Assembly: GCA_036245805.1 (NCBI GenBank)
Contig: BTRK01000006.1
Coordinates: 3,513,613-3,577,612, forward strand
Direction of reading: 5' to 3'
From: Pristionchus mayeri
Taxonomy: Eukaryota > Nematoda > Chromadorea > Rhabditida > Neodiplogasteridae
Length of the DNA: 64,000 bases
The notes under the pieces are model-generated. The model searched no databases, had not been told where the DNA came from, and saw nothing but the letters and a program-made list of their open reading frames with translations. Position numbers and translations under genes: made by a program. The stretch's first letter is position 1. Every line of letters begins with the position of its first letter. Shown here piece after piece: positions 45,501-58,292 of this stretch.

Positions 45501-46373
45501 TTGCTTGATGACATTGTACTCATCGTCTCCGTGCAGATCAATGAATACATCGAATGCCGCTCCTGACTTCACAGTCCTGGTTCCGATTCCCTTAGAAGAT
45601 TTAGTTGTGTGCTGTGAAAGTTGCGAATGAAACAGCTGAGAGTTTGCCATTACTGGCGTTTTCTATATTAAGGTAATCATAATGTATTCTCAGATCGGTT
45701 ACAGGTGCACAATGTAGAAGATGACCAGTTAAGCTAGTTATGGCGATTATAACCTAACCGAAAATATGTCACAATTACCCCAAGGAAGACACCCCATATT
45801 GCAGCTGACAATTAGGGTTGGATACATGAGTGCGAGATTGCTCAGATCGCAAAGCCCGACTAACCTCTACTATCAGTGTAGAGCCGATGGATGATATGGA
45901 TAAGTGGCGCTCCCCTCGTTTCACATATTTTGGACAGATATCACACGAAATGAGGAGGGTATAGGCCGAGTTGACAACACTATTATAATATCGTTGAAAA
46001 ATATTTTAGATTGACGAGTCCCTGGTTAGCAGGAATGTTGGAATAACGGGGGCCGAGCGGCTTCTGATCACGCTTTCCTGATGGTTGATATATCTCTCCC
46101 GTGTATCAATACCATCTCTGCGCTATCACTCGATGTTAAAAGAATACCGCTGAGCGGCTGTGCCTCACCCACCGTTGATGCATCTGTAAGTAGTCGATCC
46201 CGGGCCGCCCGCGTTTCAGGAGGACATTCAACCACTGAACCACCCTTGGGCACAGGGAGACTGGGGATTTTGGCAGAGCGGAGAGCGAGCGCCTTCCTAC
46301 CCGGCTGTCTCCTTCCTTTCCCACCCTTCACCGCTCCTTGCATAGACGTGGGCTGATGAGAGGTGAGCGGCAT
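42535..46373 (-). CDS. Cyclin A-like protein, with a disrupted splice donor
   Basis: Exons (minus), best reading: 46113-46373, 45486-45611, 45270-45323, 44955-45055, 44677-44794, 44443-44532 (3' end uncertain), 44085-44168, 43655-43762, 43216-43380, 42821-42877 and a last exon from 42777 that stays open to a TAA at 42535. The N-terminus is basic, with a destruction-box-like RDRLLTDAS. The cyclin box begins YVTDMSRKIFENM, WEDQPELNEDIRRELVEWL, then ETLHLTTSLVDRYL, ASKYEEIHPPKLAEVVF and MELGMLNDLHFDVSVP. The C-terminal fold has YLSDLSLLSTSMNGVRPS and VIAVSSLALANLI. Cyclin A activates CDK1/2 for S phase and mitosis. A splice acceptor (CTCCGCAG) abuts the ATG. The donor of the sixth exon is broken by a 5-bp duplication (see findings), and the C-terminal end is uncertain because it needs a 43-base intron. 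Confidence 0.78.
43075..43199. repeat. Hairpin element in cyclin intron
   Basis: GTTTCAATTTTCAGG on the left and CCTGAAAATTGAAAC on the right bound a 125-bp inverted repeat; inside, GGCATGTTTCAGGTG and CGCACTTGAAACAC also pair. A similar core (GGTGCGCAAGATAGC ... GCGCGCCTGAAACAT) occurs at about 8546-8598 in the channel gene, so this is a dispersed hairpin family. Confidence 0.7.
43978..44038. repeat. Hairpin family B member (CTCTCTC-ACCGGT core)
   Basis: TCTTCATTTTACACACTCTC and its complement GAGTGTGTAAAATGAAGA flank a short loop with CGACCGGT. Relatives are at 21073-21178, 46855-46894, 50797-50865, 58161-58211, 60802-60895 and 60940-61042. It lies in the cyclin intron between 43762 and 44085. 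Confidence 0.85.
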
Positions 46374-49300
46374 CTGCGGAGGTTGAATAGGTTTTGAGTC
46401 GGATCCTGTTTTTCCCGAAAAAAGCGTTAATTTTTAACAAACATGGCATGTGAGGCCAGAGATGATACTGATTAGAGCGGGAGCTTCGCATCAAAATAAT
46501 CTAAATTCAGTGTGCGCTCTCATTGCTCAGATACGAGATAATACGCATATTCAATTTCTTGCGAAGCAAGCTCTAGAGTGGGGGGGGGGGCTGTAGGAGC
46601 GGGGATTTGATCAACCAAAGGGAAAGGGGACAAATCAAGAGAATGGTTTCGAAAAGGGGAGGCAGTCTACTTGTGTATTCAATGCTGAACTCTCTGATTG
46701 GAAAGCGCGGGATCTTTGACCCACGGGGTTTGTAAGGAAGCCATTAAACAGAAGTATCAGAGACGAGTGGACAATGCAACACAATGAGAGTGAAAGCGAA
46801 ATGGCGTGGGGGAGGGGGAGCAGGGGAGGAATCGTCTGAATCTCCCTATATCACACACTCTCTCGCCGGTTAGAGAAAGCGAGAGAGCGTGAGATTTGGA
46901 GAGAGCCAGGCGATTACTCGAGGAGGAGGGATGCTGAGGGCGAGAGCAAAGAGAACTAGAGATCGCACGGAATGAGGAGAGCCTACTCACCTTTTCTTCT
47001 GTCGTGACCTCTAATGCCCCGGAGCACAGAAATTATGCAACCACCACAGATCAGATCCGAATCTCGATTTGTCTCTTCTTCTTGCATTTTGTCTTGAGTT
47101 GGGAAATAGGAACTTTGGCCAGCGAGAAAACACTCAGCATGAAGAGGGTCATGTCCTGCGAAGTCAACATTTTTCACTCGTCATAGTCCGAATATCCGTT
47201 CTTTCCGAGATAGTGTACATAATGGGCATATCGATAATCAAGTGAATCGCGCGCGAACGCTAGGTGTTAGTACACAGGGGGTTCGCCGCTCTCACTTACA
47301 ATTAGGGTATCTCTGACAGGTCTAAATTCCATGCGGCTCCTTCTCCTCCGTTCTGGCCGTTCATTATGCCTTCTTCGCTCCCCTTTATTCCTTTATTTTC
47401 CTCCTATTCACGCATCTGTTGTGTGTACGTCGGTCATTGCTAGTTGGTAATTGGACAAGTTGCGGTGACGATTATCATTATTGCACATCCATGCACGAGC
47501 TTCAACATGATGGACAGTGAAAATAGGAGAAACAATCCCTCAATTCTGACTGACAAATTTCACGAAATTATTAGGTAAGAATATGTTTGTATCCACATAA
47601 TCGGGGTTCTGAATGTATGTCGGATATTCCGAGATGGGCAAATGGAGTGTTTTGAAATTTTTAGTTAGAGTGTCATTCAAAACACAACATTTACATCACA
47701 AAATATCTTGCAATTCGAATCTCTTATGTTCACCGATCCAGTATGAACCTTCCATGAGCATTCCGAGAAGGCCACGCAACGTGCATTTCTTCGCGACCTT
47801 CTGTATTGCCTGCGAGGGACGGATGTGAACTATGACGTCATGCCGCATTTGATATATCAAAGTCGGAATGAGTCGGAACGTCATAGCTCCAGCTTTCTTC
47901 TACCTAGTTTCTCTGAGATAATTCAGTTATATAGGCCTTAAACTCTTTCTATTGTTATTTTTCCACCTTGACTCGCTTTTCCAATGATTTTTTTTATCAT
48001 CATTTAGCCTTTAATGTAAAGAGAACGATCATCAGCAGGAAGTCAGCCCATGTATGTTCACGATATTGACTTCAAGATATCTTATCCTTCTCATAATTCA
48101 CAAATGTAAAAAAAGCAGAAACAACGCTGTATTAGTGACAAATGTGTAACTGGCACTATAAGCAGCAATGCCGAGAAAGTAATCCGTGTGTATGCCGGAA
48201 AATCTGCAAATTCTCGGTGATACATTTCAAAAAAAGGGAATCTGATATAATAGGAAGAAAATAGAGTCGCAGGAAAAGCAGTGCGGATGGAGCTCCCTCT
48301 TTGTATCCATGGAACCCATTAAGATGAGAGGAAGATGCCTGAGAGGGAGAGTTGAAGCTTCGCATGAAGTGACTCTCTTAATTTTGCGTGCTCGCCTCTG
48401 TGACAGGTGTGCTAGCAGGCAGAATGGAAGGGAACCATTTCTACCGAAGTCATCCTAGGGAGAGCAAAAAGAGAGGGAAGGTAGTAGATTCGAGTTGTCT
48501 GGTACTCTCTCTCTCTCTAGATACATCCTGGCAAACAAGGCAAAACATTTTGGTTGCAGCTGAAACTTTCATAAAAAACATAAAAACATATCCAATATAA
48601 GAAATGGAAAAGATAACACTTCGTATTACGGATGAAACGAGTGAAATATCAACTGTCTGAATGTAATTGAATGGAATCAAAATATTGTTAGTGATCAAAA
48701 TGTACTTTTCTTGGACATTCATGTGTCGGGAGATTGTACTGGACACACTTTGGCTCATACCCGTACCTAGAACTTCGGAACTTGCTCATCACCGTGCAGC
48801 CGACGAATTAATGTGTCCCCTGAATTCAGTTATCATATCTTAATGAGTATTTAATCTAAATGAAAATGAATTATTGACCTACCTTAATTTCTCTCGTGGA
48901 ATAGATACTATAAAGTCGCCAAAAATTATCATGCAGTTTATCCACAACGAATTCCGAGTGTACGTCGGAAAAGCTGGAATATATTATTCGACAATATCAA
49001 TAAAAATACGAAAAAATAAAATTTGGAAGAGCAATTCGTATAGCGAACGAGCGAGAAGAAAGGGATGAGCAGAGGGAGGACCGCTGTCTCCATGGACAGG
49101 GACATGAGAAGAGGGTGAAGATAGCATGGGAGCAGTGAACGAATCGCTGTCCTTGTTGCTTATCAAGTCATACTACTTCTATGTGGGACAAAGTAACAAT
49201 TTTATTAAAAAATGTGCATCAGAACTGCAAATTTTTATCTTTAAAACATTTAAATCGAATAGCGCGCATGTTCTTTCCTTTCTTCTTGCCCCGCATGACT

Positions 49301-49486
49301 CGTACCGATCTCATGCAATATCAGTGGTCTTATTTGATGCGCCATTGCGCTTGGTAGAAACCAGTTCTCTTTATTCATTTGTGTTCATCCTGATTTATTG
49401 CGGCACTTCGATGTCTATCGGAGGGATTTTGTGAATGACACACATCCTGAAAGAAATAAAGTACAGATTATATGCACTCCGTTAAA

Positions 49487-49730
49487 GGAGGAGTAAACTC
49501 AAAATTCAATTTTTGAAGCTATCATATGCATTGCCTAGAGCTCCATAACGATGAGAAGCTCCGAAATTTTCACATTGATATCTCCATTCCGAACAGAGAA
49601 ATAGCTAGTTGGCTGGGAGCCAGATTAGAGAAAGCTCAGGGAAGGGGGCGAGATAGCACGCAACTTGAAGAGAGTGCGTCCCTAGGTGAAACATATTCCA
49701 ACCGGGCGCGCGTTTGCATTTACTCCTCCT
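49487..49730. mobile_element. Small terminal-inverted-repeat element (MITE-like)
   Basis: AGGAGGAGTAAA at 49487-49498 and TTTACTCCTCCT at 49719-49730 bound about 244 bases with no recognisable protein. The 12-bp termini are perfect. Resembles the element at 25088-25347 in size and in its GGAG-rich end, but the inner sequences differ. Confidence 0.6.
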
Positions 49731-51899
49731 CTAATTGCTTCAATCCGAAGCTCACCATTCCATTTATTTATGTTAATCTATGTGTGCAATATATAATGTG
49801 TAAATTTGATAAGAACACTAAGAACATCTTCCGAATGTACATCGGACAATCTGCAAATTATTAGATATAAATTGCAACTGAACAAATGTATGAATAAAGT
49901 TGGAAGCAACATGCAGTCGTATTTCGAAAAGAATGGGAAAGGAGAGAAGCAGTGAGGAGGGAGCTCTCCCATAGTCACCATGGTTATATCCAAGAGGATT
50001 CGTAAGAAATGTCTAGAAACACCTCTTTGATCTTGCCATACATTGGGATGGAACAGATAGAGTAACTTCAGATTGCAGTAACTTCAAATTGTTCGTTAGT
50101 AGTCAAAAGGTAAATGCACAATTCAATGAACAATTATGAAAAAAATTGTTTAGGACATTAGAGTAGCCTAAGAAATTTTATAACTAGCATCATCGCATAG
50201 GCAGTACACAGGGACATCATATATTCGTAACAGACAACAATTCAGCGTATTTTCCTGAGTCGGAATTCCCCCCCCCCCCCCGTATTGTTTCTTCCTGAGC
50301 AATTAACTTCCCCATGGATTGCACGCTCGACTTCGTTTCTGAAAATTGAGATGAGCACAGGAATGAGTGACAAACTCAAACTATTCTCGGCAATGATTTA
50401 TTGATTGCCGCCCATATGGAAGGTAGCAGAAGGCCACATTCCTTTCTAAAACGTTGCTATTTGTTGTATAATTCTTGGCAAGTATAAAGCACTCACCTGC
50501 CCTGTACAAGTATAAAGCACTCACCTGCCATATTTCTCTGATTTTTAATTGATAGAAACAGCAAAATATTCTATAGACAAGAACATCATCTGAGTGTACA
50601 TCGGACAATCTGGAAATGGTTAAGGTTACAGTGTAAATGAAGACAAATCTGCGAATAAAGTAGGAATAACAAAGAGTCGCGCAGCGAACAAAAAATGAAA
50701 GGAGAAGCAGCGAGGATGGGGGCCTCTCTCTGTCTCCATGGTGACGTTCAAGAGGGAATGCAGATGTCCGAGAGAGTGGGGGGGGGTGGATTCACAATCT
50801 CTTCATTTCGCGAGTACTCTCGCCTGTCTGCCCAGTGAGCGAGCATACAATTTAAGAGAGACGAAGCGAAGCGAATTTCTTTCCGAATTTCTGAATTTCG
50901 AATTTCGCATTTCGAATTTCTTACGAAGCGATCACTAGCTGAGTGAAAGCGAAGCAATCTGAGAGGGAGACTTTTCTTATTGCTTCTTCACTTCTCTACA
51001 TTTTTACAGATTGTCCGCCATACACTCGGTTTTCGACAATATTATAGTAGCTTCGGATTGTTCGCTACTCGGATGAAAAAATAGTGAGTGGGAGATTAGA
51101 AATATAAGGGAAGGGAAAATAACATTCGGAAGGGAAAAGATGATGTTTCGTATCCGTTACCGTGTCAGTCCATTTTTTCTCACGCCAGAGTCAGGGCTAT
51201 CAAATTGTACAACATATGAGTGGAAAAATGATCGCAATAGACGATATTGGATTAGGCACATTCATTTGAAAAATTTTATTTAAAAAAAAAACAACGAACA
51301 ACGCGTCACTCGCGAACTTCCAGGCGTGAAAGATGTGTATCTCGCATGTATGTAACCATAATTGAAATATCAAATGCATGCACGATTAAATGACTGTGCG
51401 GTGTCTTGTATGAATCGCAGTTGCTGTTGTTGAGAGCCTTCCACGTTCAGTCATCCGCTTCTTTGTCTCTGGCCGACAGTCTGAAGTTGAAAGACCAATT
51501 ATCGATCAAGTCTAGTGCGTGGATACTCTGCTTTATAAAATGGAAACGTAAAAAACCTGGAAGTGTCGTCGTCCTTGAAAATATTTCTGAATAAAATGAT
51601 TATCTGATGATCTAGAAAGACAATCCGAGAGTACGTCGGAAAATCTGGATAATGATACAGTTTTTGCCTGAATTGTAAAGCGAGCGAGAACCGTTGTAAA
51701 ATGTGATTACAAAAAATACAGATGAGAACACTTTGTAAAGCGAGCGAAAAGGAAACTGAAGGGGGAAAGGAAGAGATGAAAGAGCGTCCCCCCGTCTCCA
51801 TGACTGTCTACGATCGAGAGGAGAAGGGATAATATGAATAGAGCAACAGGGAAGGGGTTGGCTCAAGATGCTCAATATCATGCGAGTTCATTTCATACA

Positions 51900-53780
51900 C
51901 ACCCGATAGAGTGTTTAGAATTCAAATACTTTGGTATCGTTTCTCGAAATCTTCTAAGTATAATATAAGCACGAGAGATATTGTTCATTCAAGCATGCAA
52001 TGGAGAATGCAATAAATTATTTATATCAATGATCAATTAGCCCCATGCATCAAGTACTCCTGGCAGCTCGCCTTGCTTTTTCCTTGAGATCGCCGTGGTC
52101 ACAATTGCATCCGGCGATGATTGATCCTGAAATAAAATGTTGGGTAATGCGAATATTCTGGTAAATTCACATTTCAAACATGATCGAGATGCATCTTTCC
52201 GAAACCAGCTATTCTCCACCACGACCATTTGCAATCTCAGTGATTCTTCTAAGGAGCACAAAATTCGTGATTATTCGTCAATTGTCAACACGAATTAACT
52301 ACTAAATGATTTTGGGTAACTGACGCTGTTCCGTTGTTAGTCTTTGTCTGATGATTTAGTAAGTCTTTGTATTAGATTGCGTTAATATTCCGAGTGTATG
52401 TCGGAAAACCTGGAAAGTTAAATACTTATTGGGCAAGCATATAAGACGAGGAAATTTAATGTAGCGAGGAAAAGAATTGAAGAGGAGAATATTAGATTAT
52501 GTTCAATTTAAATGTTTGTGGCTTTTGCTTTTGTGCATTCTTTTTTCATATACGCTTTCATAAAACTGATGAGAAATGTTGCTATAAATGCAATAAAAGA
52601 TCGTTAAAAAGATGAAATATTGACGAAATAGCCGTAACCGGATATTAGCAATATTTCGTCAATATTACATGTTTTTCACGAGCTTTTATTGTAAGCAATA
52701 AAAAACCAACAAACCCCTCCGTTTTATGAAAACGTATGTGAAAAAAATAATGCAAAAAAATTCACAAATGTAAATTCATCATAATCCAAGAAACGTGATA
52801 TTTTTCGAAATTGCATGGTTTCCATTCCTATATTTCCATCATGTACGATAGTAAGAAGAAGTATGTCATATGAAAATGTGATGAGTACTTGTCATATTCC
52901 AAATGTTAAATATTCCCATTAGGGATGTCTATACGGAATTGAAACCGGTTTGACGTTTTGATTTCCCTATCATTTCTCCAAAACGGAGTTGCCGTAATCA
53001 GCGTCATTTCTTGACGGCGCGCCGGGTCAAAACGGAGTTACCGTAATCAATTTTGGTTTTACATTATGGAGAGAACAATAGGCCGCTCGCCGCAAGCGAA
53101 AACGGAGGAATGGCCAAACGGAGTTCGGTAGATAGCAAGTTGAATTATATTTCTTTTAAAAATGAGTTGCTGTGAGTGGTTGTTCCGAGTGTAGGTCAAA
53201 AACCTGGAATGTAGCCGTATGTCGACCGAATGAATGATCAAAGCAGAATGTAAACGAGGGTACTTCGTAATGCTAGCCAAAATAACAAAACGGGGAGAAA
53301 AGATGAGAAGAGATAGCTGCTCTTCCGTTTCCATGGCTGCCTTCGATCAAGAGAAGACAGAGACAGAAAATGAAGAGAGCAACACGAAAGGGACTGGTTG
53401 AGGATGCTCCATATGCAGAGAAAGGTCGATAAAATATCCTTTCTCTTCGTTCCATCCACTATCGTAGCCCGACCAGTAGATAGAGTGTTCAGAATAGAAT
53501 GGGCCTAGTTTCGTTTCTCGAATTCTAGTAGACATAAGCACGAGAGCGGTTGTTCCTTCATGCGTGTGGATATTGTAATAAATTATTTATATCAATCATC
53601 ACAATATAGCCATATTCATCGATTTCGCCAGACTGCTCTTCTTGTTTATTCCTGTAGCTCGTCGTGGTCAGATTTGCATCCGGCGATGATTGCCCTGGTA
53701 TACAATTTTGGATCATTCAAATTTTCAGGTGAATTCAACTTCCAAAATAAGATCGGGTCGTGCCGTTCCGGAAGCGCTGT
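51900..53780. repeat. Diverged tandem duplication, period about 1.5 kb
   Basis: Segments 51903-52250 and 53468-53780 align in order. Shared blocks include CACGAGAG, GCAATAAATTATTTATATCA versus GTAATAAATTATTTATATCA, GTGGTCA and GCATCCGGCGATGATTG, and TGGTAAATTCA versus AGGTGAATTCA. On the minus strand both contain an acceptor followed by an open segment starting QSSPDA (near 52127 and 53685). This suggests duplication of a small gene or gene fragment; the rest of the gene was not found. Confidence 0.65.
52536..52757. repeat. Palindromic repeat, 220 bp
   Basis: GCATTCTTTTTTCATATACG and GCTTTCATAAAAC on the left pair with GTTTTATGAAAACGTATGTG and AAAAATAATGC on the right; arms of about 105 bases meet near 52640 (CCGTAACCGG). 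No coding capacity. Confidence 0.8.
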
Positions 53781-56700
53781 AATCGCTTCATTGCTGAGCG
53801 AGTGCGCATCTGTGCTAAAACGGAAAAAAATGATATTGCAAGAACTTTAGGTAATTCTTTAGGTAATTCTAGGTAATTCTAATTTAGCTAATTCTCATGT
53901 ACATCACGTACCGATACTTGGGAGGAAAGTGCAGTAGTTGTTGAATTTCGTGCTTGATTTTGTGAATTTCGAAGGTCTTAATAGTATGTTGTGATTCCGA
54001 GTGTATTTGCGAAAACCTGCCAAGACAACACCTAATTTTACAAGCACACAAAAAACAAAAAAAGGTGGACAAGTGCATTTCAAATAGCGAAAGAAGATGC
54101 AATGCGAATAGGATAATAAGATAAGATGAAAGATTCCCTCCCGTTTACATGGCTGTCTTCGATCGAGAGGAGATGAAGAAAGCATTAATGGAGGTGGTTT
54201 TTTGAGGTAGTACAGGATATAGCACAACACACACTGGCTTTATTTCGAGTTGATCAGTTTTTATGTTAATTTACAATATTTGATCAAATTCAATAACATT
54301 TTTAGTGACCAAACTTATTTCCGATCGATAACACACCATACAGCTTGAACTATTTCTACAAATTTACAAATTCTTGGACTTGGTGAAGGGGAAGAATGGA
54401 AGCGGAGTAGACGAAATTGGCATGCGATGCATCTTCCCATTCCTTGTTGATGGTCACTGAATGGTATCTACATAATTAGTGATAAACTGACTGATAATTT
54501 ATGATTTATATTCGACAAGTCTTAAATTTCTTCACATTTTTTTGTTACTCCTAATAATACGTTTCGCATATGTTTTACAAACCAGCCAATTTTGCTGTGG
54601 TGGCGGGGTCGTCTTGTGTAAGAGAATGATCGAGCGCACTCTTCCAGCAAGTTGAATTAGCCAATTGCTGTCAAAAACCTATTTTGGAACGCTAAATAAG
54701 TTAAAAAGAAAAAAAAATCCTCGGGTTGCCAACGAATCGGTACCTTGGTATTGTAAGAGTAGGTATCGTCCAGCTCATTTGTAATATATTTGTGAATGTA
54801 AATATCATCTTGAATGAGCTTTGAATGAGCGGAACATCTAGAATGGTGGCTTTATTAGAAATGGGAATGAGAGGTGGATCGGCGAATTCGTATAGTGAAC
54901 GGGAAAGAGCAGAAGGGTGAATCAGAAGAAGGAGTGTGTTCCTCATCGCCATGGGAGTCTTCAGTGAGGGAAGAAGGGGTGAAGATGGAGAGATGAATGG
55001 ATATACAAAATGACTCCCTGAGAGCAGTTTTCAAGGAAAAATTTCGAGGAAAACCTCTCCTATATGTAGGAAAACCTAGTGGAGAAAGGGTAAACAATAG
55101 TTAAACGAGAATAATAAGAAAGGACCACGTCTTTTATCTCATTTCAGTAACGTCAGCTGAGGAGAGCAAAACATTTGATTTTTCCTTTGCACATGCGCAT
55201 TCTTCCGATATTGAATTCATTGCCATGAAACCTCAAGATGGTATACTCATTGCTGTGCTTTTTTTCAAAATATAAGGAATTTATACATCAACAGTAACTC
55301 TATCAGTCTTGGTACGGTTCGTAGATCGGAACCGCAGTAGCTGTCATCGTGCTTGGCGAAATGGAGGATTTCAACTTGAGGTTGATTCTAAATTGAGAAG
55401 ACGAGCAGAATAATATAAATGCCCCTTCCTATCCTATATTGGGCCACTGATCGAGCTGATTACGGGATGGATACATTGCACTCGAATGTCAGGTAGAGGT
55501 TGTCGAAATCCGATAAAAGCTTTTAACTAGAAAACGATATTATTTGACATTGTAATAGTCCTCAATTGTATTACATTTCCATATGTAATTGTATTTTGCT
55601 TGAACATTTTTCTTGAATGTTTTTGTTTGTTCCGAGTATAGACCGGATAATCTGGAATTATTTTTAAAGAAAGATTTCAAATAAAGGACATGCAAAACTG
55701 ATTTGGAAAAGGGAAAATCGCATAGTGAACGAATTAACGAAACGAAGTGAAGCAGAGCGAGGAGATAGGGAGGTATGCAAAACAAGCGTTGCAAGCGCAC
55801 TATATAGCCTAGTAATGCTTGCCCTAATAGGGAGATCAGATGAAATGCATTATGAAATGATGAAATGCGAATGATTTCCTCGCGTTTCCTCCATCACCGT
55901 GAGAAAAGGAGAAAGGGAAGGAGAGTGGATGGAGGAAGAATGGAGAAAGGGGGATGAAGAGAGATGGTGAGAAGATGGCAATTCACTATACGAAAATATA
56001 AGAACGAGTTATATTGATATATGATAATATGCCGGCAAAATATTGTATGTATTAATCGATATACCGTAGAGACCAAGAAGAGTTCAGTCCGTTACCATCC
56101 AGCTAATAACTTGTCGCGTGTAAGTACAAGTATGCCACAGTAAATTGAAACAATTTATACAGAACTATAAATTTGCGTATTTATCACTTGATGTAGCAGA
56201 AGATATACACTAATACGCACTCTGCGCACTCTCAGATTCCTCGGATTCAGCATCTAAGTGGCCCGAAATCTTGTTGTTGAATGTGTAGTATAGGCAAGAA
56301 TATTCAACGAAACCAACCCATGTTTCTACTATCTAACCATTTTCAGTGCCAGAACATAAACTGAAATTATATCATTACTATTATTCTCGTCACTGATCGT
56401 GTGTGGTTTGAATAGTTTTCATGTTGATGAATTCACTATTCTTTACTGAATCTACTCATTTCGCTGATGCATATGCGCTCAAATTTTTGAAGATATTATC
56501 TATAATATCCAATCAAATGTGCGTAATATGCGATACCTAATCGTTCGCCGCTTCTTCCGAATCGATAAATAGAAGATCGCGTAAAACAACAATGATATAA
56601 ATGGAATAACGTAGTCGCTGATATCGATGACCTACAACTCCCATTAAAATGTGTCCTAAATGTATGCACTTACAGATCGAAGCAGGGGCGCATGGAGTAT

Positions 56701-57380
56701 AGTCTCCCCGCTGTCTTCAAAGCGAAGCGACGCTTGATTGAATCGTTGAGTCGGCCGCACGAGCACACAAAGTGCGCAAAGAGCGCACACGATAGCCCAG
56801 CAAACCAAGATCGAGTACAGCACGTTTCGTCTACAATGCACGGTTTGTAAATCGAATTTGAAAAACACACTATCCCACGTATATCCAAAGCAATACAGAA
56901 TGAATGAGTTCCCACTTGGTAAACATGACTCCCATTGAAGGCATTACGAACACGGCAAATCGATTGAGCGTCATGAGCAAAGTGAGGTAGAGTAGGCCCT
57001 GCGAAATATTTGCAGTTGTGATTTATTAATCCGACAAAGTGATGTGAACGTTGCACCGTCTTCACTTCTTATTTCACAATGTGTAGTTACTTGCTAATAG
57101 GGTTCGATAAACAGCTCTTCGCGCCTTCATTTTGCATACCGTCAAGATAGATCAAGTGGTGAGAAAGTTTAGGAAATGAAGAGACGAAGGCCTATTGATC
57201 TATACTGGCTACACTTTTAATCGAACTCGCATATCCTTTTCGACTTGTAACCTTGGGTGGTAGGAAGTCAAATGTGGATCGAACGGCGTGTATGAATTTA
57301 GAGTTGTACCATGCCTGAAGCTAGCATACATTTACACCGTTATGAGCTGAAAGTTTAGACGACATTTTACAAGAGTTACT

Positions 57381-57512
57381 GGAATGTTATTGGAATGAAT
57401 TACATCATCTTCATATATGTTTCACGTACACTATATATATGACCTATAGTGCACTTATATAGTGCACGTGAAACATATATTAAAGTGATGCAATTCATTC
57501 CAATAACATTCC
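57381..57512. repeat. Hairpin element in receptor intron
   Basis: GGAATGTTATTGGAATGAAT and its complement ATTCATTCCAATAACATTCC bound 132 bases; inner blocks ATATGTTTCACGTACACTAT and its near complement also pair. Related to the hairpin at 35051-35175 through the GCACGTGAAACATAT core. It lies between exons 3 and 4 of the minus-strand receptor. Confidence 0.85.
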
Positions 57513-58052
57513 AATAAGAGAACTGAAACAAATACATGAATAAGCTTTCGTGTGCCTCCGTAATTGTTTCGTTAACATCAATGGTCGAGTTGCCTGTGTC
57601 TCCAGGAACCATAGACGGAAAGACGAATGCTAACTTAAAGTGTTAAATAAAATGCGACTCAACCATAAACAACGCAATATTGTGCACCTGATATACTAAA
57701 TACAATGAGTCGAGGTAGAGCAAGCTGCACACGATACTGTAGAAGGGCCACTGAGAAAAACAGTAATGTTTGATGTAAAATTAAGTAATAACGGTTTGCA
57801 ATTCTCGTTTAGACATTGTTTGTAGATGGATCTTGCCCAAACACTGGCTACACGAAGAATTTAAGCAGTTCCAACAAGAATACACGTGTTTACATCCTAT
57901 ATCAGTAAGTAAGAATTACCTAACTAATCACTTTTCTCGCTCTGAACAATACGAATGCGAATATCGCGCTGATTAGTAAGCCAAGCGCAAGCAAGGTTCA
58001 ATACAACTTGATGAATCCGCTTACAACCGCATCCTGCAGTTAGCACAAAAAG

Positions 58053-58123
58053 TCGGATGAGAACTATGACGTCATGCCGTTTTAGATAGTTCAAAGGCGG
58101 CATGACGTCACAGTTCATATCCG
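58053..58123. repeat. Hairpin family C member (ATGACGTCATGCCG)
   Basis: GTCGGATGAGAACTATGACG then TCATGCCG pairs with CGGCATGACGTCACAGTTCA then TATCCGAC, leaving a loop of about 15 bases. A partial relative is at 47823-47884 (GGATGTGAACTATGACGTCA). It sits just upstream of the exon 2 acceptor of the minus-strand receptor. Confidence 0.85.
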
Positions 58124-58292
58124 ACCTAGTGTCGCAGTTAGGAATTTCCTAGCAAGAAATGCTCTCTTCATTATACGTAATCTCTCGATCGGTGAGAGAG
58201 TGAACAAAATGAAAAATAAATTCTTCCGGATCCATGCCTACCTGTAGCGTGAAAACTCCCGTGCCATCCGGCGCGTTCGGATTGTCAGGCAT

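Larger units (their letters stand above)
46374..56209. other. Gene-poor, repeat-rich interval
   Basis: No multi-exon gene could be assembled over about 9.8 kb. The interval carries about ten members of the same-orientation unit family (signature motifs at 48183, 48952, 49828, 50586, 51624, 52389, 53184, 53994, 55630), a MITE-like element (49487-49730), a palindrome (52536-52757), and two diverged copies of a segment with a minus-strand exon-like end (52037-52130 and about 53590-53685). A minus-strand frame at 47177-47061 (MLTSQDMTLFMLSVFSLAKV) ends upstream of a GTGAGT donor and could be a 5' exon of the cyclin transcript. Confidence 0.5.
56210..58292 (-). pseudogene. Serpentine (7TM) chemoreceptor gene, decayed
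   Basis: Exons (minus): 58242-58292, 57932-58033, 57688-57750, 56916-56998, 56674-56830, 56537-56631, 56210-56332. Most junctions are in phase. Segments: TM1 LLALGLLISAIFAFVLF; TM2 WPFYSIVCSLLYLDSLYLV; TM3 LLYLTLLMTLNRFAVFVMP, with the NRF motif of nematode Srx/Srt/Srsx-type receptors; TM4 RNVLYSILVCWAIVCALC; TM5 SDYVIPFISLLFYAIFYLS followed by RKKRR; TM7 and tail VETWVGFVEYSCLYYTFNNK then an acidic Ser-rich end. Two problems: codon 11 of exon 2 is TGA (about 58002), just before TM1, and no TM6-coding exon is visible in the 204 bases between TM5 and TM7. Subfamily uncertain. Such receptors sense odorants or pheromones in ciliated neurons. Confidence 0.7.

Noticed and set aside
46081..46356. 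91-codon plus-strand frame opposite the first cyclin exon
   Set aside because: Shadow of the minus-strand exon, which has the destruction-box-like motif and splice signals.
46990..47177. Minus-strand frame MLTSQDMTLFMLSVFSLAKV as a separate membrane peptide gene
   Set aside because: It stops at 47061 with no support, and the stretch ends in a GTGAGT donor facing the cyclin start, so a 5' untranslated exon is as likely.
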